From the IMG/VR virus record IMGVR_UViG_3300030090_001966, positions 1-20,815 of that record: a stretch of 20,815 nt of DNA. One strand, given 5' to 3'. This document shows positions 11,156 through 17,763 of the stretch, piece after piece. Position 1 is the stretch's first letter; each line of letters begins with the position of its first letter. The position numbers were made by a program, and so were the translations under genes. The stretch is from a virus. Below the pieces are notes generated by a model that ran no database searches, was not told the origin of the DNA, and saw only the letters and a program-made list of their open reading frames with translations.

Positions 11156-11577
11156 TGGCATACTCAAGACAAGTAGTAGATAGGTTTGAAAGTGTTTTAA
11201 ATAACCCTGACAAACATGCGGTTGGTAGGTTTGACCCTAATGACCCAAATGTAGCTACCGGTTTAACCGGAGCACCTGCTTGTGGCGATGTTATGAAGTT
11301 GCAGTTAAAGTTAAATGGTGATATTATCGAAGATGTAAAGTTTAAAACTTATGGTTGTGGTTCGGCAATAGCCTCTAGCACTATGTTTGTTGATATGTTA
11401 AAAGGTAAAACAATTACTGAAGCTAAACAAATAAAAGATGCAGATATAGCTAAAGCCTTAGATTTACCTCCAATAAAACTACATTGTAGTGTTTTAGCCG
11501 AAGAAAGTATTTCCAAAGCAATAGCAGATTGGGAAGCAAAAGTAAAACATAGACAACATAATCAATATGGCAACTAA
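11155..11577 (+). CDS. iscU: IscU-type iron-sulfur cluster scaffold protein
   Basis: IscU assembles [2Fe-2S] and [4Fe-4S] clusters from iron and IscS-derived sulfur and passes them to apoproteins with HscA/HscB. All key features are present in this 140-aa protein: N-terminal MAYSRQVVDRFE, C43-G-D45 in APACGDVMKLQ, C68 in YGCGSAIASS, and H110-C111 in LPPIKLHCSVLAEE; LPPIK (104-108) matches the LPPVK chaperone motif with Val to Ile. E. coli IscU has equivalents C37, D39, C63, H105, C106. Differences are a six-residue insertion near residues 13-21 and an extended C-terminus (HRQHNQYGN). The gene starts at TAATG coupling with the 66-aa gene and is inside the terminase region, so it is phage-encoded cargo, not host flank. 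No IscS, ErpA or HscA gene is visible, so it would depend on host partners. Confidence 0.95.
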   Translation: MAYSRQVVDRFESVLNNPDKHAVGRFDPNDPNVATGLTGAPACGDVMKLQLKLNGDIIEDVKFKTYGCGSAIASSTMFVDMLKGKTITEAKQIKDADIAKALDLPPIKLHCSVLAEESISKAIADWEAKVKHRQHNQYGN

Positions 11578-11752
11578 AAAAAAGAAAAGCACAGTAAACA
11601 AAGCCGGTAATTATACTAAACCTACCATGCGTAAGAATCTTTTTAATAGGATTAAAGCTGGTAGTAAAGGTGGTAAGCCGGGGCAATGGTCAGCTCGTAA
11701 GGCTCAAATGTTAGCCAAACAATACAAAGCTAAAGGTGGTGGTTATAAATAA
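11567..11752 (+). CDS. 61-aa conserved basic phage peptide
   Basis: The sequence is MATKKKKSTVNKAGNYTKPT, MRKNLFNRIKAGSKGGKPGQ, WSARKAQMLAKQYKAKGGGY. The WSARKAQMLAKQYK helix and GGKPGQ turn are familiar from short peptides widely encoded by marine and other environmental phages; their function is not known to me. The pI is very high, which suggests nucleic acid or capsid-interior binding. It overlaps the end of iscU by 11 bases. Confidence 0.85.
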   Translation: MATKKKKSTVNKAGNYTKPTMRKNLFNRIKAGSKGGKPGQWSARKAQMLAKQYKAKGGGYK

Positions 11753-11754
11753 TA

Positions 11755-11859
11755 ATGGAGTTAGTTGGAATTTTTATTTTAGTAATACCTTTTGCGATTG
11801 GCTATCTAATCGGCAAACAAGCAGGTATTAAAGAAGAATATAATAAAAAAAACAATTAA
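11755..11859 (+). CDS. 34-aa single-pass membrane peptide
   Basis: The sequence is MELVGIFILVIPFAIGYLIG then KQAGIKEEYNKKNN. Residues 3-20 form a hydrophobic segment followed by a charged tail. It begins two bases after the preceding stop and shares TAATG with the next gene, which supports it as real. It could be a small holin or accessory lysis peptide, but no experimentally known match is recognised. Confidence 0.55.
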   Translation: MELVGIFILVIPFAIGYLIGKQAGIKEEYNKKNN

Positions 11860-12038
11860 TGACAGATTTTATTTTATTAACAACTTTAACTTTATGTATT
11901 CTTGCTATGATAGGTGAAAATTCAAATCCTCGAGGCATGAATATATTTTGGTATAAAGTTAATGTTAAAAGAAGAGCTTACTGGAAAGCTTTAACAGAAT
12001 ACGATTCTGGTAATAACAAAGGTAACGGACCAAGATAA
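11859..12038 (+). CDS. 59-aa membrane-anchored peptide
   Basis: The N-terminal segment MTDFILLTTLTLCILAMIGE is hydrophobic, followed by NSNPRGMNIFWYKVNVKRRA and YWKALTEYDSGNNKGNGPR. The basic patch KVNVKRRA after the membrane segment favours a cytoplasmic C-terminus. It is coupled to the preceding membrane peptide; the two together are candidates for a membrane lesion or host envelope module. Function not established. Confidence 0.55.
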   Translation: MTDFILLTTLTLCILAMIGENSNPRGMNIFWYKVNVKRRAYWKALTEYDSGNNKGNGPR

Positions 12039-12039
12039 A

Positions 12040-12339
12040 ATGGCTGACCCTAAAAAAGGTACAGGTAAAAAACCTAAAGGTTCTGGTAGACGTTTATATA
12101 CTGACGAGAATCCTAAAGATACCGTTAGTATTAAATATAAAACACCTGCAGATGCTCGAGCAACTGTAGCTAAAGTAAAAAGAATTAAAAAACCTTTTGC
12201 TCGTAAGATACAAATATTAACAGTTTTAGAACAACGTGCTAAAGTAGCTGGTAAAAAAGAACAAGCTATGATAGCTAAAAAAGGTAAAGAAGCAATTAGA
12301 AAAAAACATGGCACTAAAAAAAAGTCAAAAAAGTCTTAG
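12040..12339 (+). CDS. 99-aa conserved basic phage protein
   Basis: The N-terminus MADPKKGTGKKPKGSGRRLY is followed by TDENPKDTVSIKYKTPADAR, then a helical, Lys-rich ATVAKVKRIKKPFARKIQIL and a terminal KKHGTKKKSKKS. 'GTGKKPKGSGRRLYTDENP' recalls a protein I know from marine metagenomic phages next to terminase. About one third of residues are Lys or Arg. A packaged-DNA or virion-associated role is inference. It overlaps the next basic gene by 32 bases. Confidence 0.85.
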   Translation: MADPKKGTGKKPKGSGRRLYTDENPKDTVSIKYKTPADARATVAKVKRIKKPFARKIQILTVLEQRAKVAGKKEQAMIAKKGKEAIRKKHGTKKKSKKS

Positions 12340-12562
12340 AAAGTGGACTAAACAAAAGTGGCGAACTCCAAGCGGTAAGAAGTCTTCGGAGACTGGTGAA
12401 GTATACGCACCTTCTGCTAAGATTAAAAAACTTAAATCAACTCCAGCAGGAAGACGTAAATTAGCAGCAGCTAATAAAAAGAAACGAGAAGCTACTGCCA
12501 AAGGTAAACAACATGCTCAACATGGCTTACATCGAAAAACTAAAAAGAAAAAGAAGAAGTAA
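12308..12562 (+). CDS. 84-aa conserved basic phage protein (DUF5872-like)
   Basis: The sequence is MALKKSQKSLRKWTKQKWRT, PSGKKSSETGEVYAPSAKIK, KLKSTPAGRRKLAAANKKKR and a tail KTKKKKKK. The opening 'KSLxxWTKQKWRTxSGKxS' followed by 'TGExYxPxxxIKxL' is a recurring environmental phage family; I believe it is catalogued as DUF5872, from memory. The poly-Lys end overlaps the next ATG (TAATG). Function unknown. Confidence 0.85.
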   Translation: MALKKSQKSLRKWTKQKWRTPSGKKSSETGEVYAPSAKIKKLKSTPAGRRKLAAANKKKREATAKGKQHAQHGLHRKTKKKKKK

Positions 12563-12870
12563 TGACTAAAAAGAAAGATTCACGATTAGAAAAAGCTGGA
12601 GTATCTGGATATAATAAACCTAAACGTACTCCTAATCATCCTACTAAATCACACGTAGTCGTTGCAAAAGAAGGTGATAAAATAAAAACCATTAGGTTTG
12701 GACAACAAGGTAAAAAAGTAGGAACATTAAAAGGTACAGCAGGTAAACCTAAAAAAGGTGAGTCTGCTCGAATGAAAGCAAAACGAAAAAGTTTTAAAGC
12801 ACGTCATGCTAAAAACATTAGAAAAGGTAAAATGTCAGCAGCATGGTGGGCAGATAAAGTAAAATGGTAA
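12562..12870 (+). CDS. 102-aa conserved basic phage protein (DUF6321-like)
   Basis: The protein has ordered motifs: LEKAGVSGYNKPKRTPNHPT, KSHVVVAKEGDKIKTIRFGQ, GTAGKPKKGESARMKAKRKS and a C-terminal AAWWADKVKW. These are diagnostic of a small family in phages and metagenomes that I believe is DUF6321. The mixed beta and Lys-rich helical layout suggests a nucleic-acid-associated structural protein. It is the last of the three large basic genes, in the same reading direction as terminase. Confidence 0.87.
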   Translation: MTKKKDSRLEKAGVSGYNKPKRTPNHPTKSHVVVAKEGDKIKTIRFGQQGKKVGTLKGTAGKPKKGESARMKAKRKSFKARHAKNIRKGKMSAAWWADKVKW

Positions 12871-12874
12871 TACA

Positions 12875-12970
12875 ATGGCACAACCACAGCAAGAACAACC
12901 ACAACTGCTTACTGCAGAAGAATTAAAAGAATTGATTAGACAGCAATCATTAGCTTGTCATAATCAGTAA
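12875..12970 (+). CDS. 31-aa Gln-rich peptide
   Basis: The sequence is MAQPQQEQPQLLTAEELKEL then IRQQSLACHNQ. It starts five bases after the preceding gene. The short helix LTAEELKELIRQQ is plausible, the N-terminus is low complexity. It stops immediately before the folded segment at 12971. It may be a leader peptide for that RNA, or a spurious reading. Confidence 0.4.
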   Translation: MAQPQQEQPQLLTAEELKELIRQQSLACHNQ

Positions 12971-13105
12971 CTCGTTCAGCTCGTAAGAGCCGGAAGTAGA
13001 TTAGAAAGGAAAACCTCCTTGCAAAAGGGTAAGCTAAGTACCAGTAATGGGAACAGAGACCGACATCTATCGAAGGAACGCAATGGGTGATGTACAAAAG
13101 TACAT
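12971..13105 (+). ncRNA. Candidate structured RNA with GNRA tetraloops
   Basis: This non-coding segment holds several hairpins: GCTC-GTAA-GAGC (12979-12990) extended by TTC/GAA; CCTT-GCAA-AAGG (13017-13028); GGTA/TACC (13028-13031 with 13039-13042, alternative to the previous); and ATGTAC-AAAA-GTACAT (13090-13105) followed by an AT tract. Two GNRA tetraloops in succession are unlikely by chance in an AT-rich intergenic stretch. All frames carry stops. It precedes the YRG-repeat mini-protein by about 30 bases, so it may be a leader, a processing element or an independent RNA. It is not a tRNA and too short for a group I intron. Confidence 0.5.
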
Positions 13106-13134
13106 TTAATTTAATTGCAAAACTGGAGATTAAT

Positions 13135-13251
13135 ATGTATTGCTACAGAGGTATTAGATATAATGCACAAGACCTTAAGAAGCAAGTCAAGAAATCTAAG
13201 AAAAGTGACACTGTTACTTATCGTGGAATAACTGGCAAACTTGCTGCTTAA
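13135..13251 (+). CDS. 38-aa YRG-repeat mini-protein (DUF4278-like)
   Basis: The sequence is MYCYRGIRYNAQDLKKQVKK, SKKSDTVTYRGITGKLAA. Two copies of the YRGI motif separated by a basic linker match the signature of the DUF4278 family ('YRGxxY ... YRG'), which is common in cyanobacteria and their phages. GGAG lies seven bases before the ATG. Function of the family is unknown. The downstream gap to the next start is 40 bases. Confidence 0.7.
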   Translation: MYCYRGIRYNAQDLKKQVKKSKKSDTVTYRGITGKLAA

Positions 13252-13291
13252 ACAAATTTCCTGAGTAAGAAGTTAAACTGCTCAATTTATT

Positions 13292-13444
13292 ATGCCACAT
13301 GCAGGACACTTTAAAGTAAAATCAGCTCAAGTTCGTAATCGCATGGCTCGTAACAAAGCCAGAGCAAAAACGAAAGGAGTTAGCGATGAACAGTTTGCTG
13401 ACAACTGGGATAAGATTTTTGGTAAAAAAGATAAAAAGAAATAA
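13292..13444 (+). CDS. 50-aa basic peptide
   Basis: The sequence is MPHAGHFKVKSAQVRNRMAR, NKARAKTKGVSDEQFADNWD, KIFGKKDKKK. A helical basic region (KSAQVRNRMARNKARAK) and Lys-rich end. No ribosome site of note. It lies two bases before the HTH-like gene and is probably coupled with it. Unknown function; similar in character to the other basic peptides upstream. Confidence 0.6.
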   Translation: MPHAGHFKVKSAQVRNRMARNKARAKTKGVSDEQFADNWDKIFGKKDKKK

Positions 13445-13446
13445 TT

Positions 13447-13716
13447 ATGAAGATGTTACCTGATGGATATCGCAGACGGTCTTCGTCAACTATTCCTTTT
13501 GGTTATGAAGAAGATGAGCTAGTAGAAGGTTATTTAAAACCTATCGAACACGAATTAGACATCTTGCGAGAGGTATCTGAAGCTATTTTTCATGGTGAGA
13601 TTAGTTTGGGTATTGGTGTGGATTGGTTAGAAGCAGAGACTGGTAAGAAAATATCTCGACCCGGTTTAAAAAAACATGTAGATAAAGTGTATGGAAGAGT
13701 GGGAAAAAAATCCTGA
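13447..13716 (+). CDS. 89-aa HTH-like protein next to large terminase
   Basis: The C-terminal half, ISLGIGVDWLEAETGKKISRPGLKKHVDK, reads as a helix-turn-helix of the resolvase type. The N-terminal MKMLPDGYRRRSSSTIPFGY is followed by EEDELVEGYLKPIEHELDIL. Immediate position before large terminase and overlap of 26 bases would suit a second small-terminase or a packaging regulator, but the clear terS is at 10546. It may instead be a DNA-binding adaptor. Assignment as DNA-binding is moderate. Confidence 0.7.
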   Translation: MKMLPDGYRRRSSSTIPFGYEEDELVEGYLKPIEHELDILREVSEAIFHGEISLGIGVDWLEAETGKKISRPGLKKHVDKVYGRVGKKS

Positions 13717-15337
13717 AAAGTACTTGACAAACCCTGATGGGAGCTATATACTTAACAAAGACGGTACTCCACGTAAAAAAGGTGGTAGACCAAAGAATTC
13801 AGAACTATCTGATGTTCAATTAGCTTTACGAGCTAAGAAGAAATTAGATAGAAAAAATAGTAAAGTAAAAAAGCTAACAAGAAGTTTAGCTAAAGTAAAA
13901 AAAGAAGTTAGTGCTGAAGAAAAAGCTTTAACTTCAAATGTACTATCAGAAGAAGAAACAAAAGTTCTTCCAAATGAAATACAAGAACATTTAGATAGTA
14001 CCGGTTCACATGTAGCATTTATGCCAAATGAAGGACCGCAAACAGATTTTTTAGCTGCATCAGAAAAAGATGTTCTTTATGGAGGTGCAGCCGGTGGAGG
14101 AAAAAGCTTTGCAATGCTTATCGACCCACTGAGGTATTGCCATAAGTCGGCTCATAGAGCTTTAATACTTAGAAGGTCAATGCCAGAGCTTAGAGAACTT
14201 ATAGATAAATCTAGGGAACTGTATCCAAAAGCTTTTCCCGGAGCTAAGTTTAGAGAAGTAGAAAAGTTATGGAACTTTCCTTCTGGAGCAAAAATAGAAT
14301 TTGGATTTTTGGAACGAGATGCAGATGTGTATCGTTATCAAGGACAAGCATACAGTTGGATTGGCTTTGATGAAATTACACACTTACCAACAGAGTTTGG
14401 TTGGAACTATCTAGCATCAAGGTTGAGAACAACTGACCCAGAGCTGCCAACGTATTTACGTTGCACAGCCAACCCGGGAGGAGTTGGTGCTCAATGGGTT
14501 AAGAAAAGATACGTTGAACCTGCTGACCATAATAAAAGTTTTAGAGGTCATGATGGTTTAACTAGGAAGTTTATCCCGGCTCGATTGCAGGATAATCCTT
14601 TCCTTGCCGAAGACGGTGAGTATGAACGAATGTTACTTTCGTTACCTGCTGTACAAAGAAAGCAGTTATTAGAAGGTAATTGGGATATTAGTGAAGGTGC
14701 TGCTTTTGCTGAGTTTGACCCAAGCATTCATGTCATTACTCCATTTGAAATACCTACTTGGTGGGAGAGGACAAAAGCAGTAGACTATGGATATGCTTCG
14801 GAGAGTTGCTGTCTATGGGCTGCAATTGACCCTGAAGATAAGACCATCATTATATATAGAGAATTATACGAAAAGGGTCTTACAGGGGAAGCTCTAGGTA
14901 GTAAGATAACAGAATTAGAAAGTAGTGAAGTTAAGTCAATAACAGGTGTATTAGATACTGCTGCTTGGTCAAGGACTGGATATACTGGTCCTACTATTGG
15001 TGAAACCTTAATTAAACAAGGTCATAAATTAAGACGAGCTGATAAGAACCGAATAGCAGGTAAGATTCAAATACATGAACATTTGCGACAAGACAGGAAT
15101 ACCGGTAGACCTAGATTGCAAATATTAAGTACATGTACGAATTTAATAAAGGAATTACAAAGTCTGCCTTTGTCACGTTCTAACTCAGAGGATGTAGATA
15201 CGCATTCGGCTGACCACGCATATGATGCTTTACGTTATATGTTGATGAGTAGACCGAAACTTGACCATCCTTATGATAGAATGTTGAGGATTAAAACAGA
15301 TATATATGAGCCATCGGATGGCACGTTTGGATACTAA
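13691..15337 (+). CDS. terL: Terminase large subunit
   Basis: The ATPase-nuclease that drives DNA into the prohead (548 aa). Walker A GGAAGGGKS (131-139), Walker B IGFDEI (D227, E228), a coupling region CTANPGG (258-264), and the RNase H-like nuclease with D365 in KAVDYGY, D422 in GVLDTAAW and D508/D512 in SADHAYDALRYML. The N-terminal 110 residues precede the ATPase core and include an AT-hook-like GGRPK (31-35) and Lys-rich coiled coil. It begins inside the HTH-like gene (26-base overlap) and shares TAATG with portal. Confidence 0.97.
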   Translation: MEEWEKNPEKYLTNPDGSYILNKDGTPRKKGGRPKNSELSDVQLALRAKKKLDRKNSKVKKLTRSLAKVKKEVSAEEKALTSNVLSEEETKVLPNEIQEHLDSTGSHVAFMPNEGPQTDFLAASEKDVLYGGAAGGGKSFAMLIDPLRYCHKSAHRALILRRSMPELRELIDKSRELYPKAFPGAKFREVEKLWNFPSGAKIEFGFLERDADVYRYQGQAYSWIGFDEITHLPTEFGWNYLASRLRTTDPELPTYLRCTANPGGVGAQWVKKRYVEPADHNKSFRGHDGLTRKFIPARLQDNPFLAEDGEYERMLLSLPAVQRKQLLEGNWDISEGAAFAEFDPSIHVITPFEIPTWWERTKAVDYGYASESCCLWAAIDPEDKTIIIYRELYEKGLTGEALGSKITELESSEVKSITGVLDTAAWSRTGYTGPTIGETLIKQGHKLRRADKNRIAGKIQIHEHLRQDRNTGRPRLQILSTCTNLIKELQSLPLSRSNSEDVDTHSADHAYDALRYMLMSRPKLDHPYDRMLRIKTDIYEPSDGTFGY

Positions 15338-17553
15338 TGGCAGAAAACGATAATACATTTTTAAATGCAGATAACATCTACGAAGACGTAGAAGGTGAAG
15401 CTGGTAAAAGTATAGTACTTGAAGAAGACCAAAGAATTAATTTAGTTGGTATTATTCAAGGTCGTTTTGCTCAAGCCGAAGAAGCTAGAGAAAGCGATGA
15501 AACACGTTGGTTAAAAGCTTATGAAAATTATCGTGGTTTATATGCTAAAAATATTAAATTTAGAGAATCTGAAAAATCTAGAATTTTTGTTAAGATAACT
15601 AAAACAAAAGTACTAGCAGCTTTTGGACAACTAGTAGATGTTATTTTTGGTACAGGTAAATTTCCAATTGGTGTTAGTGAAACTAAAATACCAGAAGGTG
15701 AAAAAGAATTTGCTTTTCTAGATACTAGTAATCCAATACCGGGAATAGAATCTGGTGAAATACCTGATAATATTGGCAATAGATTAGAAGATGCTCCAGT
15801 AGAAAGTATTTATGATGTTGGTTTTGAGGGTGATGGTAAAACTTTAAAACCCGGAGCAACGTTTGGTTCTGGTGAATTATTTGAAGGGTCATTAGAGCAA
15901 CAAGCAGAAGAACTTGGAATTTTATCCGAAGGCACTAATGCTGACCCAAATGTTATTGAAATATCTCCAGCAAAAAGAGCTGCGAGAAGAATGGAAAAAC
16001 TTATTCATGACCAAATAGAAGAATCTAATGGTTCATCAGAAATAAGAAATGCTTTATTAGAATGTTCTTTACTAGGTACAGGTATTGTTAAAGGACCATT
16101 TAATTTTAATAAACAATTACACAAATGGGATTATGATGAAGAAGGTGATAGAAATTATAATCCTTTAGAAGTTAGAGTACCTAGAATTGAATTTGTTAGT
16201 TGTTGGGATTTTTATCCAGACCCAGCAGCAACTAATATAGATGAATGTGAATATGTAGTACATAGACACAAAATGAATAAAAGTCAATTAAGGCAGTTAA
16301 GAAATATGCCTTACTTTGATAAAGATATGATTCGTGCTTGTTTGCAAGAAGGTGCAAACTACACTGAAAAAGATTTTGAATCACAGTTAAAAGATGATAA
16401 TAGAACTGATTATGATTCAACCTCCAACTTTGAAGTGCTTGAGTACTGGGGTATTATGGATGCTGAGTACGCAAGAGAAGTTGGTATTGAACTTCCTGAA
16501 TCAATAGATGATTTAGATGAAGTACAAATTAATGCATGGATATGTGGTGATAAATTACTAAGAGCAGTAATTAATCCATTTACACCTTATCGTATTCCTT
16601 ATAATGCATTTCCATACGAAAGAAATCCATATAATTTCTTTGGTATTGGGGTCGCTGAGAATATGGATGATTCTCAACAAATTATGAATGGTCATGCAAG
16701 AATGGCTATTGATAATTTAGCGATGGCAGGGTCATTAGTATTTGATGTTGATGAGTCTGCTCTTGTCGGTGGTCAAAATATGGATATTTATCCCGGCAAG
16801 ATATTTAGGAGACAAGCTGGGATGCCCGGGCAATCAATTTATGGATTGAAGTTCCCAAACACCGCACCTGAAAATATGATGATGTTCGATAGATTCAGGC
16901 AACTTGCTGACGAGCAAACAGGGCTTCCCAGCTACTCACATGGACAAACCGGAGTGCAAAGTATGACAAGAACTGCATCTGGTATGTCAATGTTGTTAGG
17001 GGCTGCTAGTTTAAATATTAAAACAGTTGTTAAAAATCTTGATGACTTTTTATTGAAACCGCTAGGAGAATCATACTTTCAATGGAACATGCAATTCTTT
17101 GAAGGTACATTAGATGTAATTGGTGATTTAGAAATTAAAGCCACTGGTACAAATAGTTTGATGCAGAAAGAAGTTCGAAGTCAAAGACTTACTATGTTCT
17201 TACAAACTGCACAAAATCCAACTATTGCACCATTCGTTAAAGTTTCTAAATTGATTAGTGAACTTGCCTATAGCTTAGACTTAGACCCTGACGAAATATT
17301 AAATGACCCAGAGGAAGCTGCTATGATGGCACAAATTATAGGAATGCAAAATGTTGGACAAAACACAGGCGAGGAAACTGAACCCGGTAGTGAACAACCC
17401 GGCAATATGGGAAGCCCTGCTGGAGTACCTCAAGGACCGCAAGAACTTGGAGTTACAGGCACTGGCGGTGGCAACATCGGAACAGGAAATGTACCGGTTG
17501 CAGGGGAGGATACATTCTCTGGTACACTTAGAGGAACTGCCCCAGAAGGTTAA
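15337..17553 (+). CDS. Portal protein (P22-like size)
   Basis: This 738-aa protein forms the dodecameric gate at the capsid vertex. It has the family layout: N-terminal helical region (QGRFAQAEEARESDETRWLK), a central domain with PRIEFVSCWDFYPDPAATNI, then EVLEYWGIMDAEY and NPYNFFGIGVAENMDDSQQI, and the stem/crown region MTRTASGMSMLLGAASLNIK. Its length is near P22 portal. The final ~75 residues are Gly/Pro/Thr-rich and share DNA with another gene in a second frame. The first ATG overlaps terL by TAATG. Confident from order and content. Confidence 0.92.
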   Translation: MAENDNTFLNADNIYEDVEGEAGKSIVLEEDQRINLVGIIQGRFAQAEEARESDETRWLKAYENYRGLYAKNIKFRESEKSRIFVKITKTKVLAAFGQLVDVIFGTGKFPIGVSETKIPEGEKEFAFLDTSNPIPGIESGEIPDNIGNRLEDAPVESIYDVGFEGDGKTLKPGATFGSGELFEGSLEQQAEELGILSEGTNADPNVIEISPAKRAARRMEKLIHDQIEESNGSSEIRNALLECSLLGTGIVKGPFNFNKQLHKWDYDEEGDRNYNPLEVRVPRIEFVSCWDFYPDPAATNIDECEYVVHRHKMNKSQLRQLRNMPYFDKDMIRACLQEGANYTEKDFESQLKDDNRTDYDSTSNFEVLEYWGIMDAEYAREVGIELPESIDDLDEVQINAWICGDKLLRAVINPFTPYRIPYNAFPYERNPYNFFGIGVAENMDDSQQIMNGHARMAIDNLAMAGSLVFDVDESALVGGQNMDIYPGKIFRRQAGMPGQSIYGLKFPNTAPENMMMFDRFRQLADEQTGLPSYSHGQTGVQSMTRTASGMSMLLGAASLNIKTVVKNLDDFLLKPLGESYFQWNMQFFEGTLDVIGDLEIKATGTNSLMQKEVRSQRLTMFLQTAQNPTIAPFVKVSKLISELAYSLDLDPDEILNDPEEAAMMAQIIGMQNVGQNTGEETEPGSEQPGNMGSPAGVPQGPQELGVTGTGGGNIGTGNVPVAGEDTFSGTLRGTAPEG

Positions 17554-17581
17554 AGAAGCTTTAAAAAGATTAGAACAATAA
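17351..17581 (+). CDS. 76-aa protein overlapping the portal C-terminus
   Basis: Encoded in the +2 frame relative to portal for 203 of 231 bases. The product is well folded: MLDKTQARKLNPVVNNPAIW, EALLEYLKDRKNLELQALAV, ATSEQEMYRLQGRIHSLVHL, EELPQKVKEALKRLEQ. 'PVVNNPxxWExLxEYL ... QxLxxATSEQEMYRLQGRIxxL' resembles helical proteins I know beside portal in other phages. The portal reading of the same DNA is low complexity, which suggests this gene constrains the sequence. ATG 17351 lacks a strong ribosome site, so coupling to portal translation is likely. Confidence 0.75.
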   Translation: MLDKTQARKLNPVVNNPAIWEALLEYLKDRKNLELQALAVATSEQEMYRLQGRIHSLVHLEELPQKVKEALKRLEQ

Positions 17582-17585
17582 TAAT

Positions 17586-17762
17586 ATGATAGATTTTATA
17601 AGCTGGATAATATCAATAATAGAAATAGTACCTTGGATTATTTCAGGTGCTTCAACAATAGCTGCACTAACCCCTACCCCCAAAGATGATTTGTTAATTG
17701 GTAAACTATATAAAATTATAGACTTCTGTTCTATAAACATAGGTAAAGCCAAGGAGAAATAA
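17586..17762 (+). CDS. 58-aa conserved membrane peptide
   Basis: The sequence is MIDFISWIISIIEIVPWIIS, GASTIAALTPTPKDDLLIGK, LYKIIDFCSINIGKAKEK. One hydrophobic N-terminal segment (residues 2-28), then the motif TPTPKDDxxxGKLYKIIDF and NIGKAKEK, which I recognise from a widespread short protein of environmental phages. Function unknown; a holin-like or virion-associated role is often assumed. Its last codons AAG GAG AAA form the ribosome site of the next gene. Confidence 0.75.
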   Translation: MIDFISWIISIIEIVPWIISGASTIAALTPTPKDDLLIGKLYKIIDFCSINIGKAKEK

Positions 17763-17763
17763 T

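Noticed and set aside
11450-11686. Leftward ORF opposite iscU
   Set aside because: Antisense to a highly conserved coding region with no ribosome site.
11991-12314. Leftward hydrophobic ORF with membrane-like segments
   Set aside because: It mirrors the Lys-rich basic protein gene on the other strand (AAA codons read as TTT Phe), so the hydrophobicity is an artefact.
12971-13134. Group I intron or tRNA
   Set aside because: Too short for an intron, lies between complete genes, and no cloverleaf or conserved P3/P7 elements can be drawn.
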